The notes under the pieces: generated by a model
Seen by the model: only the letters and a program-made list of their open reading frames with translations
What the model was told of the DNA's origin: nothing
Database searches by the model: none
Program-made: the position numbers and the translations under genes
In this document: positions 16,118-24,490 of the stretch, in pieces
Layout of the letters: every line of letters starts with the position of its first letter
Position numbering within the stretch: the stretch's first letter is position 1
NCBI RefSeq assembly: GCF_041361465.1
Contig: NZ_JBGKAC010000002.1
Span: forward strand, 496,001 to 560,000
Direction: 5' to 3'
Source: Halobaculum sp. MBLA0143
Lineage (GTDB): Archaea > Halobacteriota > Halobacteria > Halobacteriales > Haloferacaceae
DNA: 64,000 nt

Positions 16118-18181
16118 TCACCGCGCGACACGACGCCCCAGCACGAACACGAACAGCGCGACTAAGACCGCGCCGGAGAGTGACTCGACGCCGACGAGCA
16201 CCTTCGCGGCCGTCCCGACGGGGTAGAGGTCGCCGTAGCCGATGGTCGTGAACGTGATGACCGAGAAGTACAGCCCCCAGGCGAACTCACCGAGGCTGCC
16301 GACCGCGAGCGACAGCGCCGCCGAGAGGGAGTCGGCCGCCAACACGTCGCCGCCGGGGAACTCGTGGGTCGTGTGGGTCGAGTCCGAGGCGATCCCGCCC
16401 GCGAGGGGGTAGAGCACGCCGGCGACGAGGATGATCTGCGTGGCGCGCCAGCCGATCCGTTGGAGGCTCTCGCCGTGTTTCGAGAGGTGGTACATCAGCG
16501 ACAGCGAGAGGTAGCGGTACGCGGAGACGAGGGGAGTCGTCGGGGGGTTTGCGCCGTTCTCGGTGTCTACCTCGTCGTCGGCGTCTCCGTCGCCGTCGGT
16601 GTCCGAGTCGCCGCCGGGCAGCACCTCGCGGAGTCGCTGGAGCGCGCGGCGCTTGTGCCCGGCGCGTTCCGCCTCCTGCTTGCGGATGTGGTACCGACGA
16701 GCCTCCTCGGAGGCGGCGGCGCTCTCGTGGAGGCGTTCCAGCCGGCGGTGGACCCACGCCGCGGCGCCGTAGGCGTCCGTCGTTTCGCGGAACCACCCCG
16801 ATAGCTCTGGATTGCGCTCGTACACCGTCGTGTCGTCGAAGGTCGTCTTGCGGTTGATCCGGGCGTCGGTGAAGTCCGCTTGGTAGAGGCGAGCGCCCGA
16901 GAGGTCCGCTCCCCGGAGGTCTGTCTCCCGGAGGACCGTGTCTTCAAGGTTGGTCGGTTCTGTGCCGTCGCTAGGCGTGAAGTCGGCGTCGCGGGCGTCG
17001 GCTCTGGTGAGGTCGGCTTGGTACATCTCCGACCGGTGGAAGGTGGTGTCTCGGAGGTCGGCGTCGGGAAACTGGGCGTTTTGGAGGTCGGCGTCGGGGA
17101 ACTGAGCGTCCCGTAGGTCGGTGTCGGGAAACTGGGCGTCTTCGAGGTCGACGTCGGGGAACTGAGCGCCCCGGAGGTAGGCGTCGGGGAACTGGGCAAG
17201 CCAGAGGTGGGCGTCGGGGAACTGGGCCTTGTAGAGGTCGGCGTCGGGGAACTGTGCGTACCAGAGGCCGGCGTCGGGAAACTGGGCCTCTCTGAGGTTG
17301 ACGTCGGGAAAATGGGTCTTGTATAAGTAGGCGTCGGGGAACCGGGCGTTTTTGAGGTCGGCGTCAGGAAACTGGGCCTCTGTGAGGTCGGCGTCGGGGA
17401 ACCGGGCGTACCGGAGGTAGGCGTCGGGGAACTGGGCGCTTTGGAGGTCGGCGTCGGGGAACTGGGCGAGTTGGAGGGAGGCGTTGGGGAACTGGGCGCG
17501 GGAGAGGTTGGTGTCAGGGAACTGGGCGCTTTGGAGGTCGGCGTCGGGGAACCGGGCGCACCGGAGGTCAGCGTCGGGGAACTGGGCCTCTGTGAGGTCG
17601 GCGTCGGGGAACTGAGCGTCCCGTAGGTCGGCGTCGGGGAACTGGGCCTCTGTGAGGTCGGCGCCGGGGAACTGGGAACGCCAGAGGGCGGCGTCGGGGA
17701 ACTGGGCCTCTGTGAGGTCGGCGTCGGGGAACTGGGCGTACCGGAGATCGGCGTCGGGGAACTGGGCCTTGTAGAGGCCGGCGTCGGGGAACTGGGCGTC
17801 CCGGAGGTTGCAATCGGCAAAGTCCGCCCCGTGTGCAGTCACGTTCTCGAACGTCGCACCCTGCAGCCGACAGTTGGCGAACGAGACACCGTCGGCCAGT
17901 TCCACGTCACGCAGCACGACCCCGTCGAGATTCCGGACGCGCTCGTCGCGCTCTGCGACTGCCTCCCGGAGCACCTCAGGCTCTGCGTCGGCGTGCCACC
18001 GACACCGGCCGTCTTCCCACACCTCGCGGCAGCAACTGGCAGTGTTCCCGAACGTACGCCACCTCTCTAAGGTCCGCTCTGAATGGCCTACGCCCCCTGG
18101 CAGAAACTCGAACCCACACCGATGCGCCGGCGGATCGGAGTCGTCGGCCGACCACGGCGCTCCCTCGTCCTCGTCGGCCAT
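16118..18181 (-). CDS. Pentapeptide-repeat protein fused to a two-helix potassium-type channel
   Basis: A 687-residue fusion. Residues 20-75 hold a Cys/His-rich start (CCREVWEDGRCRWHA) typical of haloarchaeal pentapeptide proteins. Residues 125-385 are about 25 tandem decapeptides close to AQFPDADLTE, that is, alternating pentapeptides with central Phe and Leu, which should fold as a long right-handed quadrilateral beta-helix. Further pentapeptides (ADLTRADARDADF) run to about 440. After a charged helical linker come two membrane helices around a pore loop with the selectivity filter TIGYGD (near residue 655) and the final helix SGAVLVALFVFVLGRRVAR. It is probably a gated K+ channel with a beta-helix cytoplasmic sensor. 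At the DNA level the core is a 30-bp tandem repeat. The gene is transcribed away from the origin. Confidence 0.9.
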   Translation of the reverse strand: MADEDEGAPWSADDSDPPAHRCGFEFLPGGVGHSERTLERWRTFGNTASCCREVWEDGRCRWHADAEPEVLREAVAERDERVRNLDGVVLRDVELADGVSFANCRLQGATFENVTAHGADFADCNLRDAQFPDAGLYKAQFPDADLRYAQFPDADLTEAQFPDAALWRSQFPGADLTEAQFPDADLRDAQFPDADLTEAQFPDADLRCARFPDADLQSAQFPDTNLSRAQFPNASLQLAQFPDADLQSAQFPDAYLRYARFPDADLTEAQFPDADLKNARFPDAYLYKTHFPDVNLREAQFPDAGLWYAQFPDADLYKAQFPDAHLWLAQFPDAYLRGAQFPDVDLEDAQFPDTDLRDAQFPDADLQNAQFPDADLRDTTFHRSEMYQADLTRADARDADFTPSDGTEPTNLEDTVLRETDLRGADLSGARLYQADFTDARINRKTTFDDTTVYERNPELSGWFRETTDAYGAAAWVHRRLERLHESAAASEEARRYHIRKQEAERAGHKRRALQRLREVLPGGDSDTDGDGDADDEVDTENGANPPTTPLVSAYRYLSLSLMYHLSKHGESLQRIGWRATQIILVAGVLYPLAGGIASDSTHTTHEFPGGDVLAADSLSAALSLAVGSLGEFAWGLYFSVITFTTIGYGDLYPVGTAAKVLVGVESLSGAVLVALFVFVLGRRVAR
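17045..17815 (-). repeat. 30-bp tandem repeat inside pentapeptide gene
   Basis: About 25 in-frame units, each built on GGTCGGCGTCGGGGAACTGG as read on the plus strand, encode the AQFPDADLxx decapeptides. Units differ mostly in the two variable codons. Such an array can gain or lose units by slippage or recombination without frameshift. Confidence 0.9.
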
Positions 18182-18319
18182 ACGTTGCGACCAACGGAGC
18201 GTTAGGTAAAGCGCTTGCGGCGCGACGCGACCACGTCACGCCCCGAGCAACCGTCGGGACCGCGTTCGAACGACGGTGTGCGGTAGCACACGACAGCTCG
18301 GTGACACAGCCACCCCCCA

Positions 18320-18341
18320 CACCCCACTGCTTCAAGTGTTC
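18320..18341 (-). other. ORB-like element 1 (inverted)
   Basis: Read on the minus strand it contains TTGAAGCAGTGGGGTG after GAACAC. It faces element 2 across the AT-rich interval. Confidence 0.8.
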
Positions 18342-18507
18342 TCGTGGGGCGAGGGGGTGGGAGAAGAGAGACGAGACTATTGTAGTGGAAAAGACTATAT
18401 TAGTGGCAACACAACATTCCCGCAAGACGAACCGCAACAGCGTTTGCTGGGTTGTTGTGAGTGTATTTATCTGTCGAACGGTTCGTGTCGCTAGTCCCCA
18501 CCCCAGA

Positions 18508-18529
18508 GAACAGATGAAACAGTGGGGTG
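18508..18529 (+). other. ORB-like element 2
   Basis: GAACAG then ATGAAACAGTGGGGTG, followed by a long G/T-rich run (GGGGGTGGGGTGGGGG) like the G-string of haloarchaeal ORBs. Confidence 0.8.
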
Positions 18530-18704
18530 GGGGTGGGGTGGGGGTCGCGGTGAGGGTGGCGATGAGGGCGTGAGTGGTGATGGAGCGGTGGTAGGAGAAG
18601 AGAACGGGGCCACCACTATCGCCGGGTCTGTCCCGAGTGGGTGGCCCTCCTCGACCACACTCTCCACTCACACGCCCCCCCACCCCCTCCCCCCATACCA
18701 CCGA

Positions 18705-18726
18705 GAACACATGAAGCAGTGGGGTG
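18705..18726 (+). other. ORB-like element 3
   Basis: GAACAC then ATGAAGCAGTGGGGTG. It differs from element 1 at a single position in the 22 bp. Confidence 0.8.
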
Positions 18727-18743
18727 TCTGTGCTCTTCAATTG

Positions 18744-18765
18744 AAACGTGTGAAGCGCTGGGGTG
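18744..18765 (+). other. ORB-like element 4, near the orc start
   Basis: AAACGTG then TGAAGCGCTGGGGTG, ending 26 bp before the orc start. Its closeness to the start suggests that Orc binding here represses its own gene. Confidence 0.7.
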
Positions 18766-18790
18766 CAGATTCATCCGTTTCTAGACTATT

Positions 18791-20041
18791 GTGACTATCA
18801 TGGACTGTCTGACGCCCGACGACGGGATCTTCCGTGACGAGGACGCCCTCCGGGATCACTTCCCGAGCAGGATTCTCGAACGCGACGAGAAGCTCGCCGA
18901 GTACCAACGCACGTTTCAGGAGGTCGTCAGGAACAAGCGCCCCCGGAACGTCTTCCTGTACGGTCCCACGGGGGTCGGCAAGACCATCGGGACGAAGGCG
19001 GTCTTCCGGAACCTCGAACGGAGCATCGAGCAGTTCGACTACGGGGCGTCCCGGTTCTCCGAGCCCAGTCTCAGAACGGTCCACCTGGAGTGCAAAGACC
19101 TGAACACGTCCTACCAGGTCGCCGCTCACCTCCTGAACCTCCTCCGGGCCGAGACGGATCGTGAGCGAGTCAGCACGACGGGGTACCCCGAGGGGGAGAT
19201 CTACCGACTCCTGTTCGACGAACTCCGGGCCACGGCCGCGTCCCACGTTCTCGTCGCGCTCGACGAGATCGACACCGTCGGTAGCGACGACAACATCCTG
19301 TACAAGCTCCCGCGGTGCAACAACGACGACAGCGCGCGGTACGTCGACCCGGAGACCACCAAGGTCGGCGTCGTCGGGATCACCAACGACGGGACGTTCC
19401 GTGACACGCTCGATCCGCGGGCGAAGTCGACGCTGTGTGACCAAGAGATCCACTTTCCGCCGTACGACGCGACCGAACTCGGGACGATTCTCCGCGACCG
19501 GGCGGACGTGGCGTTCCACGACGGCGTGCTCTCTGCGGACGTGATCCCGCTGACCGCCGCTCTCGCCGCCCAGCGATCCGGCTACGCACGGACTGCGCTC
19601 GACCTCCTGTACGAGGCGGCCGACCAAGCGCGGACGGCAGACGACGGCACCGTGACGGAAGCACACGTCGAGGCCGCCGAGGAGTCCATCCAGCAGGGCG
19701 CCATCGTCGAGGAGGTACACGGGCTGTCCGTCCACGGGAAGCTCGTCGCGTACGCCGTGTTCCGGCTGTGCGAGCGGGAGGCGACGCCGGCGAAGATCGA
19801 CACCGTCTACGCCTGGTACAAACAGGCGGCCGAACAGGTCGATGTCAGTCCTGTCACTTCTCGTACGGTCCACAACACGCTCAACGACCTGATGGTCGCC
19901 GGAATCGTCGACTCTCAAGAGGTGAACCGGGGCCGCGGCGGCGGTCGCCACTACGAGTACGAGCTGAGCTGTCGCCCGGCGACGCTCCTCGACGGCCTCA
20001 CCGGCGACCCCCGCGTGAGAGCCGTCGACACGCGGCTGTGA
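18791..20041 (+). CDS. orc: Orc1/Cdc6-type replication initiator
   Basis: A 416-residue AAA+ initiator. Walker A is GPTGVGKT (about residues 57-64), Walker B is HVLVALDEID (about 152-161), a sensor-1 type segment is VVGITNDG, and the lid region includes SGYARTALDLLYEAADQA. The C-terminal winged-helix domain (about 305-400) ends GGRHYEYELSCRPATLLDGL. It should bind the four upstream ORB-like elements and load MCM. GTG 18791 is the first possible start; ATG 18800 is as likely and would give MDCLTPDDG. The sequence is distant from that of the dead orc at 6362: they share the family but belong to different Orc subgroups, so the two loci are not recent duplicates. Confidence 0.93.
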   Translation: MTIMDCLTPDDGIFRDEDALRDHFPSRILERDEKLAEYQRTFQEVVRNKRPRNVFLYGPTGVGKTIGTKAVFRNLERSIEQFDYGASRFSEPSLRTVHLECKDLNTSYQVAAHLLNLLRAETDRERVSTTGYPEGEIYRLLFDELRATAASHVLVALDEIDTVGSDDNILYKLPRCNNDDSARYVDPETTKVGVVGITNDGTFRDTLDPRAKSTLCDQEIHFPPYDATELGTILRDRADVAFHDGVLSADVIPLTAALAAQRSGYARTALDLLYEAADQARTADDGTVTEAHVEAAEESIQQGAIVEEVHGLSVHGKLVAYAVFRLCEREATPAKIDTVYAWYKQAAEQVDVSPVTSRTVHNTLNDLMVAGIVDSQEVNRGRGGGRHYEYELSCRPATLLDGLTGDPRVRAVDTRL

Positions 20042-20105
20042 CCGAGCCGGTAGCGAACCCGACTCTTCGGTGACGCCCCTTTACGAACCCCAGCCGAGCC
20101 TCTGA

Positions 20106-20190
20106 CGGGCGCTCCCTCGTCCTCGCTCGACACACGTTCCAGCTAGAGTAGTGTTGGCTAAAGTGTTTGGACCACGACGCGACCGCCCAC
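20106..20190 (-). pseudogene. Decayed copy of the pentapeptide gene start
   Basis: This stretch matches 18155-18245, the first codons and upstream region of the pentapeptide-channel gene, in the same orientation. GGCGCTCCCTCGTCCTCG is identical, and then a degenerate match continues through the start codon to ACGACGCGACC. On the minus strand it encodes SSEDEGAPV, compared with ADEDEGAPW in the intact gene, and then diverges. It forms an imperfect direct repeat on the far side of the orc gene and origin. Confidence 0.65.
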
Positions 20191-20404
20191 ACGGCCCACG
20201 TCCCAGAAGACGACCGCCGCACCTCGAACCCACCGCCGCGAGAGCTGCCCCCCTCCCAGCGTCACCGGAACCCCTCCTCACCGTCCCGCTAGCCGAGACT
20301 CGACGCGGTCTCACGGCGCCGATCCGAACCGACAGCTGGCCCGCGTCAGAAGCCGTAGCGATCGTGAGGGTGAGTACGCTCGGCGAAACCACTCCCGTCG
20401 GGGG

Positions 20405-20520
20405 TCACCGATTCGCTCGTCCTGCGAGGCGGTGACCGAGCACGAACACGGGCGACGCGACCAACGCCGTGCCCGACGGCAACTCATCCCGCATCGACGA
20501 ACGGGCCACGACCGCCGTGG
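20405..20520 (-). pseudogene. Possible remnant of a channel C-terminus
   Basis: On the minus strand this region reads SGTALVASPVFVLGHR before a stop, close to the intact channel end SGAVLVALFVFVLGRR. It lies next to the decayed pentapeptide gene start, but the order is not that of one collapsed copy. The match is short and could be chance in a hydrophobic sequence. Confidence 0.35.
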
Positions 20521-20539
20521 TCGTGGCTGCCGGTTGGCG

Positions 20540-20944
20540 TCAGTCGCCTCCATCGACAGGCTGCTCGGTACGGACACCGACTCCGAACGCGGTGAACACT
20601 GCGAGGACCCCGGCGACCGCGACGTGGAACGGAACGGAGGAGGTGGTCGTGAGCCCGGCCAGAGATACGAGCACGACGGCGAACGCGCCCCCCGACCGAA
20701 CTCCGGTGTCGGCGTCGACGCCGCCGAAGGTTCGGCGCCGGATCTCCGGGCGACCACAGACGGCGACGAACGCGCCGCCGATCGATCCGGTTAGAACCGC
20801 CTGGATCGGTGGAACCCCGAGCTGGAACGTGGCGCCGACGACCACGACCGTGGTCGCCACCGTCAGGACGTTGTGAGATCGGACCATCCCGATAGCGTGC
20901 GACCACGGCTGCGTATAGTCGTTCCGGAGTGTCTCGGGCCTCAC
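20540..20944 (-). CDS. Small membrane protein of unknown function
   Basis: About 134 residues from GTG 20944, or 115 from ATG 20887. Four hydrophobic stretches are visible: VLTVATTVVVVGATFQLGV, AVLTGSIGGAFVAVCG, AFAVVLVSLAGLTTTS and VAVAGVLAVFTAFGVGV. The segment before the ATG (NDYTQPWSHAIG) also looks coding, so the GTG is preferred. The short hydrophilic loop contains RRRTFGG. I do not recognise the family. It lies in the gap between the decayed channel copy and the metallo-beta-lactamase gene, on the same strand as both. The frame upstream of 20944 stays open and may hold a remnant. Confidence 0.5.
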   Translation of the reverse strand: MRPETLRNDYTQPWSHAIGMVRSHNVLTVATTVVVVGATFQLGVPPIQAVLTGSIGGAFVAVCGRPEIRRRTFGGVDADTGVRSGGAFAVVLVSLAGLTTTSSVPFHVAVAGVLAVFTAFGVGVRTEQPVDGGD

Positions 20945-21162
20945 GCCGTGGGTTGGTGGGTGGGTGGAGTGGATCGCCGATGTGACCTGCCCGGAAGACG
21001 TACTGCTGGATCCGTCGGGACCAGCGTTCCACTTCGCTGCGAGACACCCCTCGCGTTCTTCGCCGGTGAGCCCGTCGTCGGTCACGACGCTGCCAACGGA
21101 ACCCCTGAACCGACCGCGCTCGGTCGACAGACTCGCGCGCGACCACTCCGCCCGCCGACAGT

Positions 21163-23370
21163 CTACCCTCCGTCGCCGACGAACCGACACAGCGCTGCCT
21201 CGACGACCCCAGCGGGACTGTCGAGCTCGAACTCGGGATTGTCGACGACGGCGTCGACACCGCCGGCAGCGAAGCTGTCTCTCGACAGCGGCAGCCGTTC
21301 GTCCACGTCGCCGGGAGCGAGTGCCGTCCCGAGCGCCGTCGCGATCTGGTCGTCGACCGTCGACGCCGTCTCCTCGCTGTCGACGGCCGTGAGCGCCCGC
21401 TGGAGCCCGTCGCTGACGGTTGCGTCGAGCCCGACCGCCTCCGCTGGCGTCCCGTCGGCGTCGCCCGCGAGCAACGCCCGGAGGTACGACGCCGCCGCCT
21501 CGTCGACGACCGTCTGGACCGACGCGTCGCGCCCGGCGGCGACCCGCGCGGCCAGCCCGGCCGCGACCGGGCCGACGGCGACGTGACGCACACTCTCGTC
21601 GTCAGAGTCCGTCGTCTCCGCCGCAGTCGTCGTCTCCGTCTCCTCAGTGGTCTCTGTCGCTTCTGTCGTCCCTCCAGTGGTCTCTGTCACTTCTGTCGTC
21701 CCTCCAGTGGTCTCTGTCGTCTCCGACTCCGTCTCGGTGTCCGCCTCCGTCGGTGTCGACTCTGTGGATTCTGCCGTTGCCGTGACGGGGTCGGTCTGTG
21801 TCGTCGTGCCCGTAGTGGTGGTCTCCGTCGTCTCCGCCGCCACGCCCGCGGCGCGGTCGTCGTCGTACCGCGCGTGGAGTCGTTCGCTCACGCCGTCCAC
21901 GTCGATACCCTCGCCCGCGAGGTCGACCGACCGGGTGCGAGCCCGCGGGAGATCGTCGGGCACGGTCCCCTGGTACCCCTCGTCGTCGTCGGTGAACAGG
22001 AAGCTCTGTCGGGTCCACGGCGGCATCTGCCAGGTGTGGCCGTCGTACAGCTCGTGGATCTCGTCGCTGTCGCCAGCCCACACCATACTGTCGAGGTAGT
22101 TGTACCGTCCGCTGGCGTCGCGTTCGTGGAGGACCACGGTGTGGCGCGGGTCGACGGCGTCGACGACCGTCTCCAGTGCGTCTGCTTCGGGGTGGTTCGC
22201 GAGTTCCTCGGAGTAGAGCGTACAGTCGGCGTCCCCGACGGGCGACCGCCCGGAGCCGATCACCTGGTAGACGCAGGCGTTGGGGTTCCCCGACAGCGCG
22301 TCGAACAGTTTCCCGCTGGACTGTTCCGTCGGCACGTCCGGGCCGGCGACGGTCACGACACCCGGATCGAGACACGCGCCGGGGCTGTCGAACACCGGTC
22401 GACACTCGACCGCCGAGTCGGGCGCGGACGGCGCCGCCGGCGTGCCGCTGGCGGTCGCCTCGCTGCCGCCGTCCGTCGCCGGCCGGCGAGTCCCGCCGTC
22501 GTCCGCCGTGCCGTCGTACAGTTGGTCGTACAGCCGCGCCGTGTGGCCGACGACCCGGACGGGCACGCCCAGGTCGAACCCACGGCCGGCCGTGTCGAGG
22601 AGTCGCGCGAGGTGCGCGCCGGCCAGCCCGTTGGCGGTGACGAGCGTCGGCGCGCCGGCGACGGCGCGTTCAAGCGTCGTGGCGACCACGTCCGTCAGGG
22701 TGTCTTCGACGCCCGTCGCCGTCGCGGTCGTGAGGAACAACACGTCCACCTGCGGGAGCGTGTCGACGGGCAGCCCGGGGGTCCCGCCGGCGTCCCGGAG
22801 CGTCCAGTCGCCCGTCACGAGACACATCCGTTCGTCGTCGCCGTCGGCGACGCGGACGAGGAACCCCGCCGCGCCGGGGGCGTGGCCCGCCGGCACCGGC
22901 CGGATCTCGATCCCCTCCGAGACCACAGTCCAGTCGTCGATACTCCTGACCGTGCCGCTCGTGGCACCCTCGAGCGCGTCGTCGTCCGTCTCCCCGGCCG
23001 AACCCGTCCCCTCACCTGGTGGGTCCGTGGTGTCCGTCGGCCCCTCACCGTCCTCCGTCTGGCGTGCGGCGACGTCTAACACGTCGCCCAACACCGCGGC
23101 CGTGTCCGGCCCGGTGTACACCGTCGCCTCGGCGTCGCGGCGCTGGCGCGCGCTCGCCTGGACGGACTGGAGTGACGTGTAGTGATCCGAGTGAGCGTGC
23201 GTGAGACAGGTGCCACAGAACTCGTCGTCCTCTTCGAGGAGATCGTCCACGTCGACGCCCGGCCCGGCGTCGAACAACAGACACTGCGTCGGCTCGCCGA
23301 GCACGTCGACACGCAACAGGAACGACTCGTTGCGTCGGTCGGCCGTCGCCCTTTGAAACGCGATTCGCAT
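21163..23370 (-). CDS. Metallo-beta-lactamase-fold hydrolase with Thr/Glu-rich linker
   Basis: A 735-residue protein. The N-terminal half is an MBL-fold metallohydrolase: strand LLFDAGPGVDVDDLL, then the zinc motif THAHSDHYT (residues 57-65), a metal-binding histidine in VPAGHAPGAAGFLV, and an aspartate in LVTGDWTLRDAG. A further region with VVGHTARLYDQ and VVLHERDA suggests a beta-CASP-like cap, so RNA processing or a nuclease is possible. Residues 535-600 are a Thr/Glu low-complexity linker (TETTGGTTEVTETTGG repeats), and the C-terminal 130 residues form a helical domain (VAAGLAARVAAGRDASVQTV). ATG 23370 precedes a typical N-terminal strand. The gene sits within the inverted-repeat segment; a link to replication is unproved. 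Confidence 0.82.
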   Translation of the reverse strand: MRIAFQRATADRRNESFLLRVDVLGEPTQCLLFDAGPGVDVDDLLEEDDEFCGTCLTHAHSDHYTSLQSVQASARQRRDAEATVYTGPDTAAVLGDVLDVAARQTEDGEGPTDTTDPPGEGTGSAGETDDDALEGATSGTVRSIDDWTVVSEGIEIRPVPAGHAPGAAGFLVRVADGDDERMCLVTGDWTLRDAGGTPGLPVDTLPQVDVLFLTTATATGVEDTLTDVVATTLERAVAGAPTLVTANGLAGAHLARLLDTAGRGFDLGVPVRVVGHTARLYDQLYDGTADDGGTRRPATDGGSEATASGTPAAPSAPDSAVECRPVFDSPGACLDPGVVTVAGPDVPTEQSSGKLFDALSGNPNACVYQVIGSGRSPVGDADCTLYSEELANHPEADALETVVDAVDPRHTVVLHERDASGRYNYLDSMVWAGDSDEIHELYDGHTWQMPPWTRQSFLFTDDDEGYQGTVPDDLPRARTRSVDLAGEGIDVDGVSERLHARYDDDRAAGVAAETTETTTTGTTTQTDPVTATAESTESTPTEADTETESETTETTGGTTEVTETTGGTTEATETTEETETTTAAETTDSDDESVRHVAVGPVAAGLAARVAAGRDASVQTVVDEAAASYLRALLAGDADGTPAEAVGLDATVSDGLQRALTAVDSEETASTVDDQIATALGTALAPGDVDERLPLSRDSFAAGGVDAVVDNPEFELDSPAGVVEAALCRFVGDGG

Positions 23371-23511
23371 ACTGGGTATCTCGGTTGCAGTGAAATAGCC
23401 CTTATGACTGTGAGTGGTCTTGTATTAGGAAAAAATGTGAGACGAGTGAGGGGATGGACGAGCGGGAGTATCCTCTGGAGTGCGAGGACGACGAGAGGGA
23501 TCGGGTTAAGG

Positions 23512-23524
23512 AAAAAATATATAC
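23512..23524 (+). promoter_or_regulatory. TATA box for the 23.6-kb gene
   Basis: AAAAAATATATAC is a strong haloarchaeal TATA box. It is centred about 27 bp before GTG 23546, which predicts a leaderless start there and not at 23612. Confidence 0.65.
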
Positions 23525-23611
23525 TGATTTCCTGTGAATGCAGTTGTGCCACCGAACAACGTAGCCGAGTATGTCTAGGACGACGGTAACGATCGCTACG
23601 AGAAACGGATC

Positions 23612-24205
23612 GTGGTGCGGGACGACAGCGGGCTGGAGGTAGAGTTCGTGTCGGTAGATGATCAAAAGCCGGACGAGGAACATCGTGTACTCTCGTGGGA
23701 CGAGTTCACGACGCTGATGGACTCGATCGAGGACGGGACGCGAGGTATCCAACGGCCATCGTTCGCGCAGAACGTGTTCGTTGGCGGTCGACACGGACCT
23801 GCGGCTATCGGCCAGCAGTACGACGTGACACACGCGACGACACTCGGAGCCATCTCATCGGGACCGGACAAGCCAAAGGACTACCTCCACCTCTACTACA
23901 GAGTCCCGGAGGAAGACGAATCGGGCGAGGACCCGGGTCCCGAGGCCGGGCGACTGGCGTTCCGACCTGTCGGCTCGTCTAGCGACGGCAGCTTCCCCGA
24001 TGGAATCGGGAACGTCGCCCCACACTTCTTCAACATCGAGTTCTGCGATCACGAACTCCAGATGATGCTCGTTGAGAACCCCGAACCGAGTCGGTACCCC
24101 GCTGACGGGAAAAAGATCGACACCGACCGTGGATTCTCCAAAGATTTCCGCGAGGCGTTGTTCGTCGATCGTGACCGCGAGAGGGTGGTCTCGATGCTGG
24201 ACTGA
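23612..24205 (+). CDS. Unknown protein, possibly truncated by an in-frame TAG
   Basis: The open frame from GTG 23612 gives 197 acidic residues with no motif I recognise; notable parts are QNVFVGGRHGPAAIGQQYDV, DYLHLYYRVPEED and NVAPHFFNIEFCDHELQMML. The best promoter points to a start at GTG 23546 in the same frame, where the sequence reads VPPNNVAEYV, then TAG at 23576, then DDGNDRYEKRIVVRDD. The residues on both sides look coding, so the gene probably once began at 23546 and now either restarts at 23612/23615, reads through, or is inactive. Codon use is less GC-biased than in the neighbours. It precedes the acidic protein gene and may share its origin by transfer. Confidence 0.6.
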   Translation: MVRDDSGLEVEFVSVDDQKPDEEHRVLSWDEFTTLMDSIEDGTRGIQRPSFAQNVFVGGRHGPAAIGQQYDVTHATTLGAISSGPDKPKDYLHLYYRVPEEDESGEDPGPEAGRLAFRPVGSSSDGSFPDGIGNVAPHFFNIEFCDHELQMMLVENPEPSRYPADGKKIDTDRGFSKDFREALFVDRDRERVVSMLD

Positions 24206-24461
24206 GGGTGGAACAGGACCGTGGGGCCGTTCCCCACCTTCGCGACCGCGACCACACACCGGTGGACCACTGCTGACAGAAGCACGTCCAACACCATCTC
24301 ATGTTTAGACACGTTGATGACAAACCAATTGAAAGATACTAAAAATGTTTCTATCGTGGGTTATTGTTTTCACTGCGTCGTTATGCGTGTGAACGGTATA
24401 TCAGTAGTGACCACGCTGTCGAGGGTGACGGAGTGTTGTGGGGGTTGTTGCCACACAAGTC

Positions 24462-24472
24462 ATTTAAATACA
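24462..24472 (+). promoter_or_regulatory. TATA-like box for the acidic protein gene
   Basis: CATTTAAATAC lies about 24 bp before ATG 24491, within the 285-bp AT-richer gap after the previous gene, and is the only clear promoter element there. Confidence 0.55.
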
Positions 24473-24490
24473 GTCGGCTAGCTAGCGGTT

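Larger units (their letters stand above)
18320..18765. other. Origin of replication with four ORB-like elements
   Basis: The 609-bp gap between the channel gene and orc contains four copies of a 22-bp element sharing the core TGAARCNNTGGGGTG. One is inverted (18320-18341) and three are direct (18508-18529, 18705-18726, 18744-18765). The first two face each other across about 165 bp with AT-rich tracts (ACTATATTAGTGG near 18390, GTGTATTTATCTGTC near 18458), a fit for a DNA unwinding element. G-runs follow the second copy. Inverted ORBs flanking an AT-rich stretch next to an orc gene is the standard haloarchaeal origin layout; function is inferred. Confidence 0.85.

Noticed and set aside
16549-17820. 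Other frames through the pentapeptide repeats (417-codon Pro/Ser/Thr-rich frame)
   Set aside because: A 30-bp repeat keeps all frames open by periodicity. Only the frame that gives AQFPDADL and the TIGYGD pore makes a sensible protein.
21583-23079. Plus-strand open frame of 498 codons opposite the metallo-beta-lactamase gene
   Set aside because: Antisense shadow of a gene with a clear HxHxDH zinc motif.
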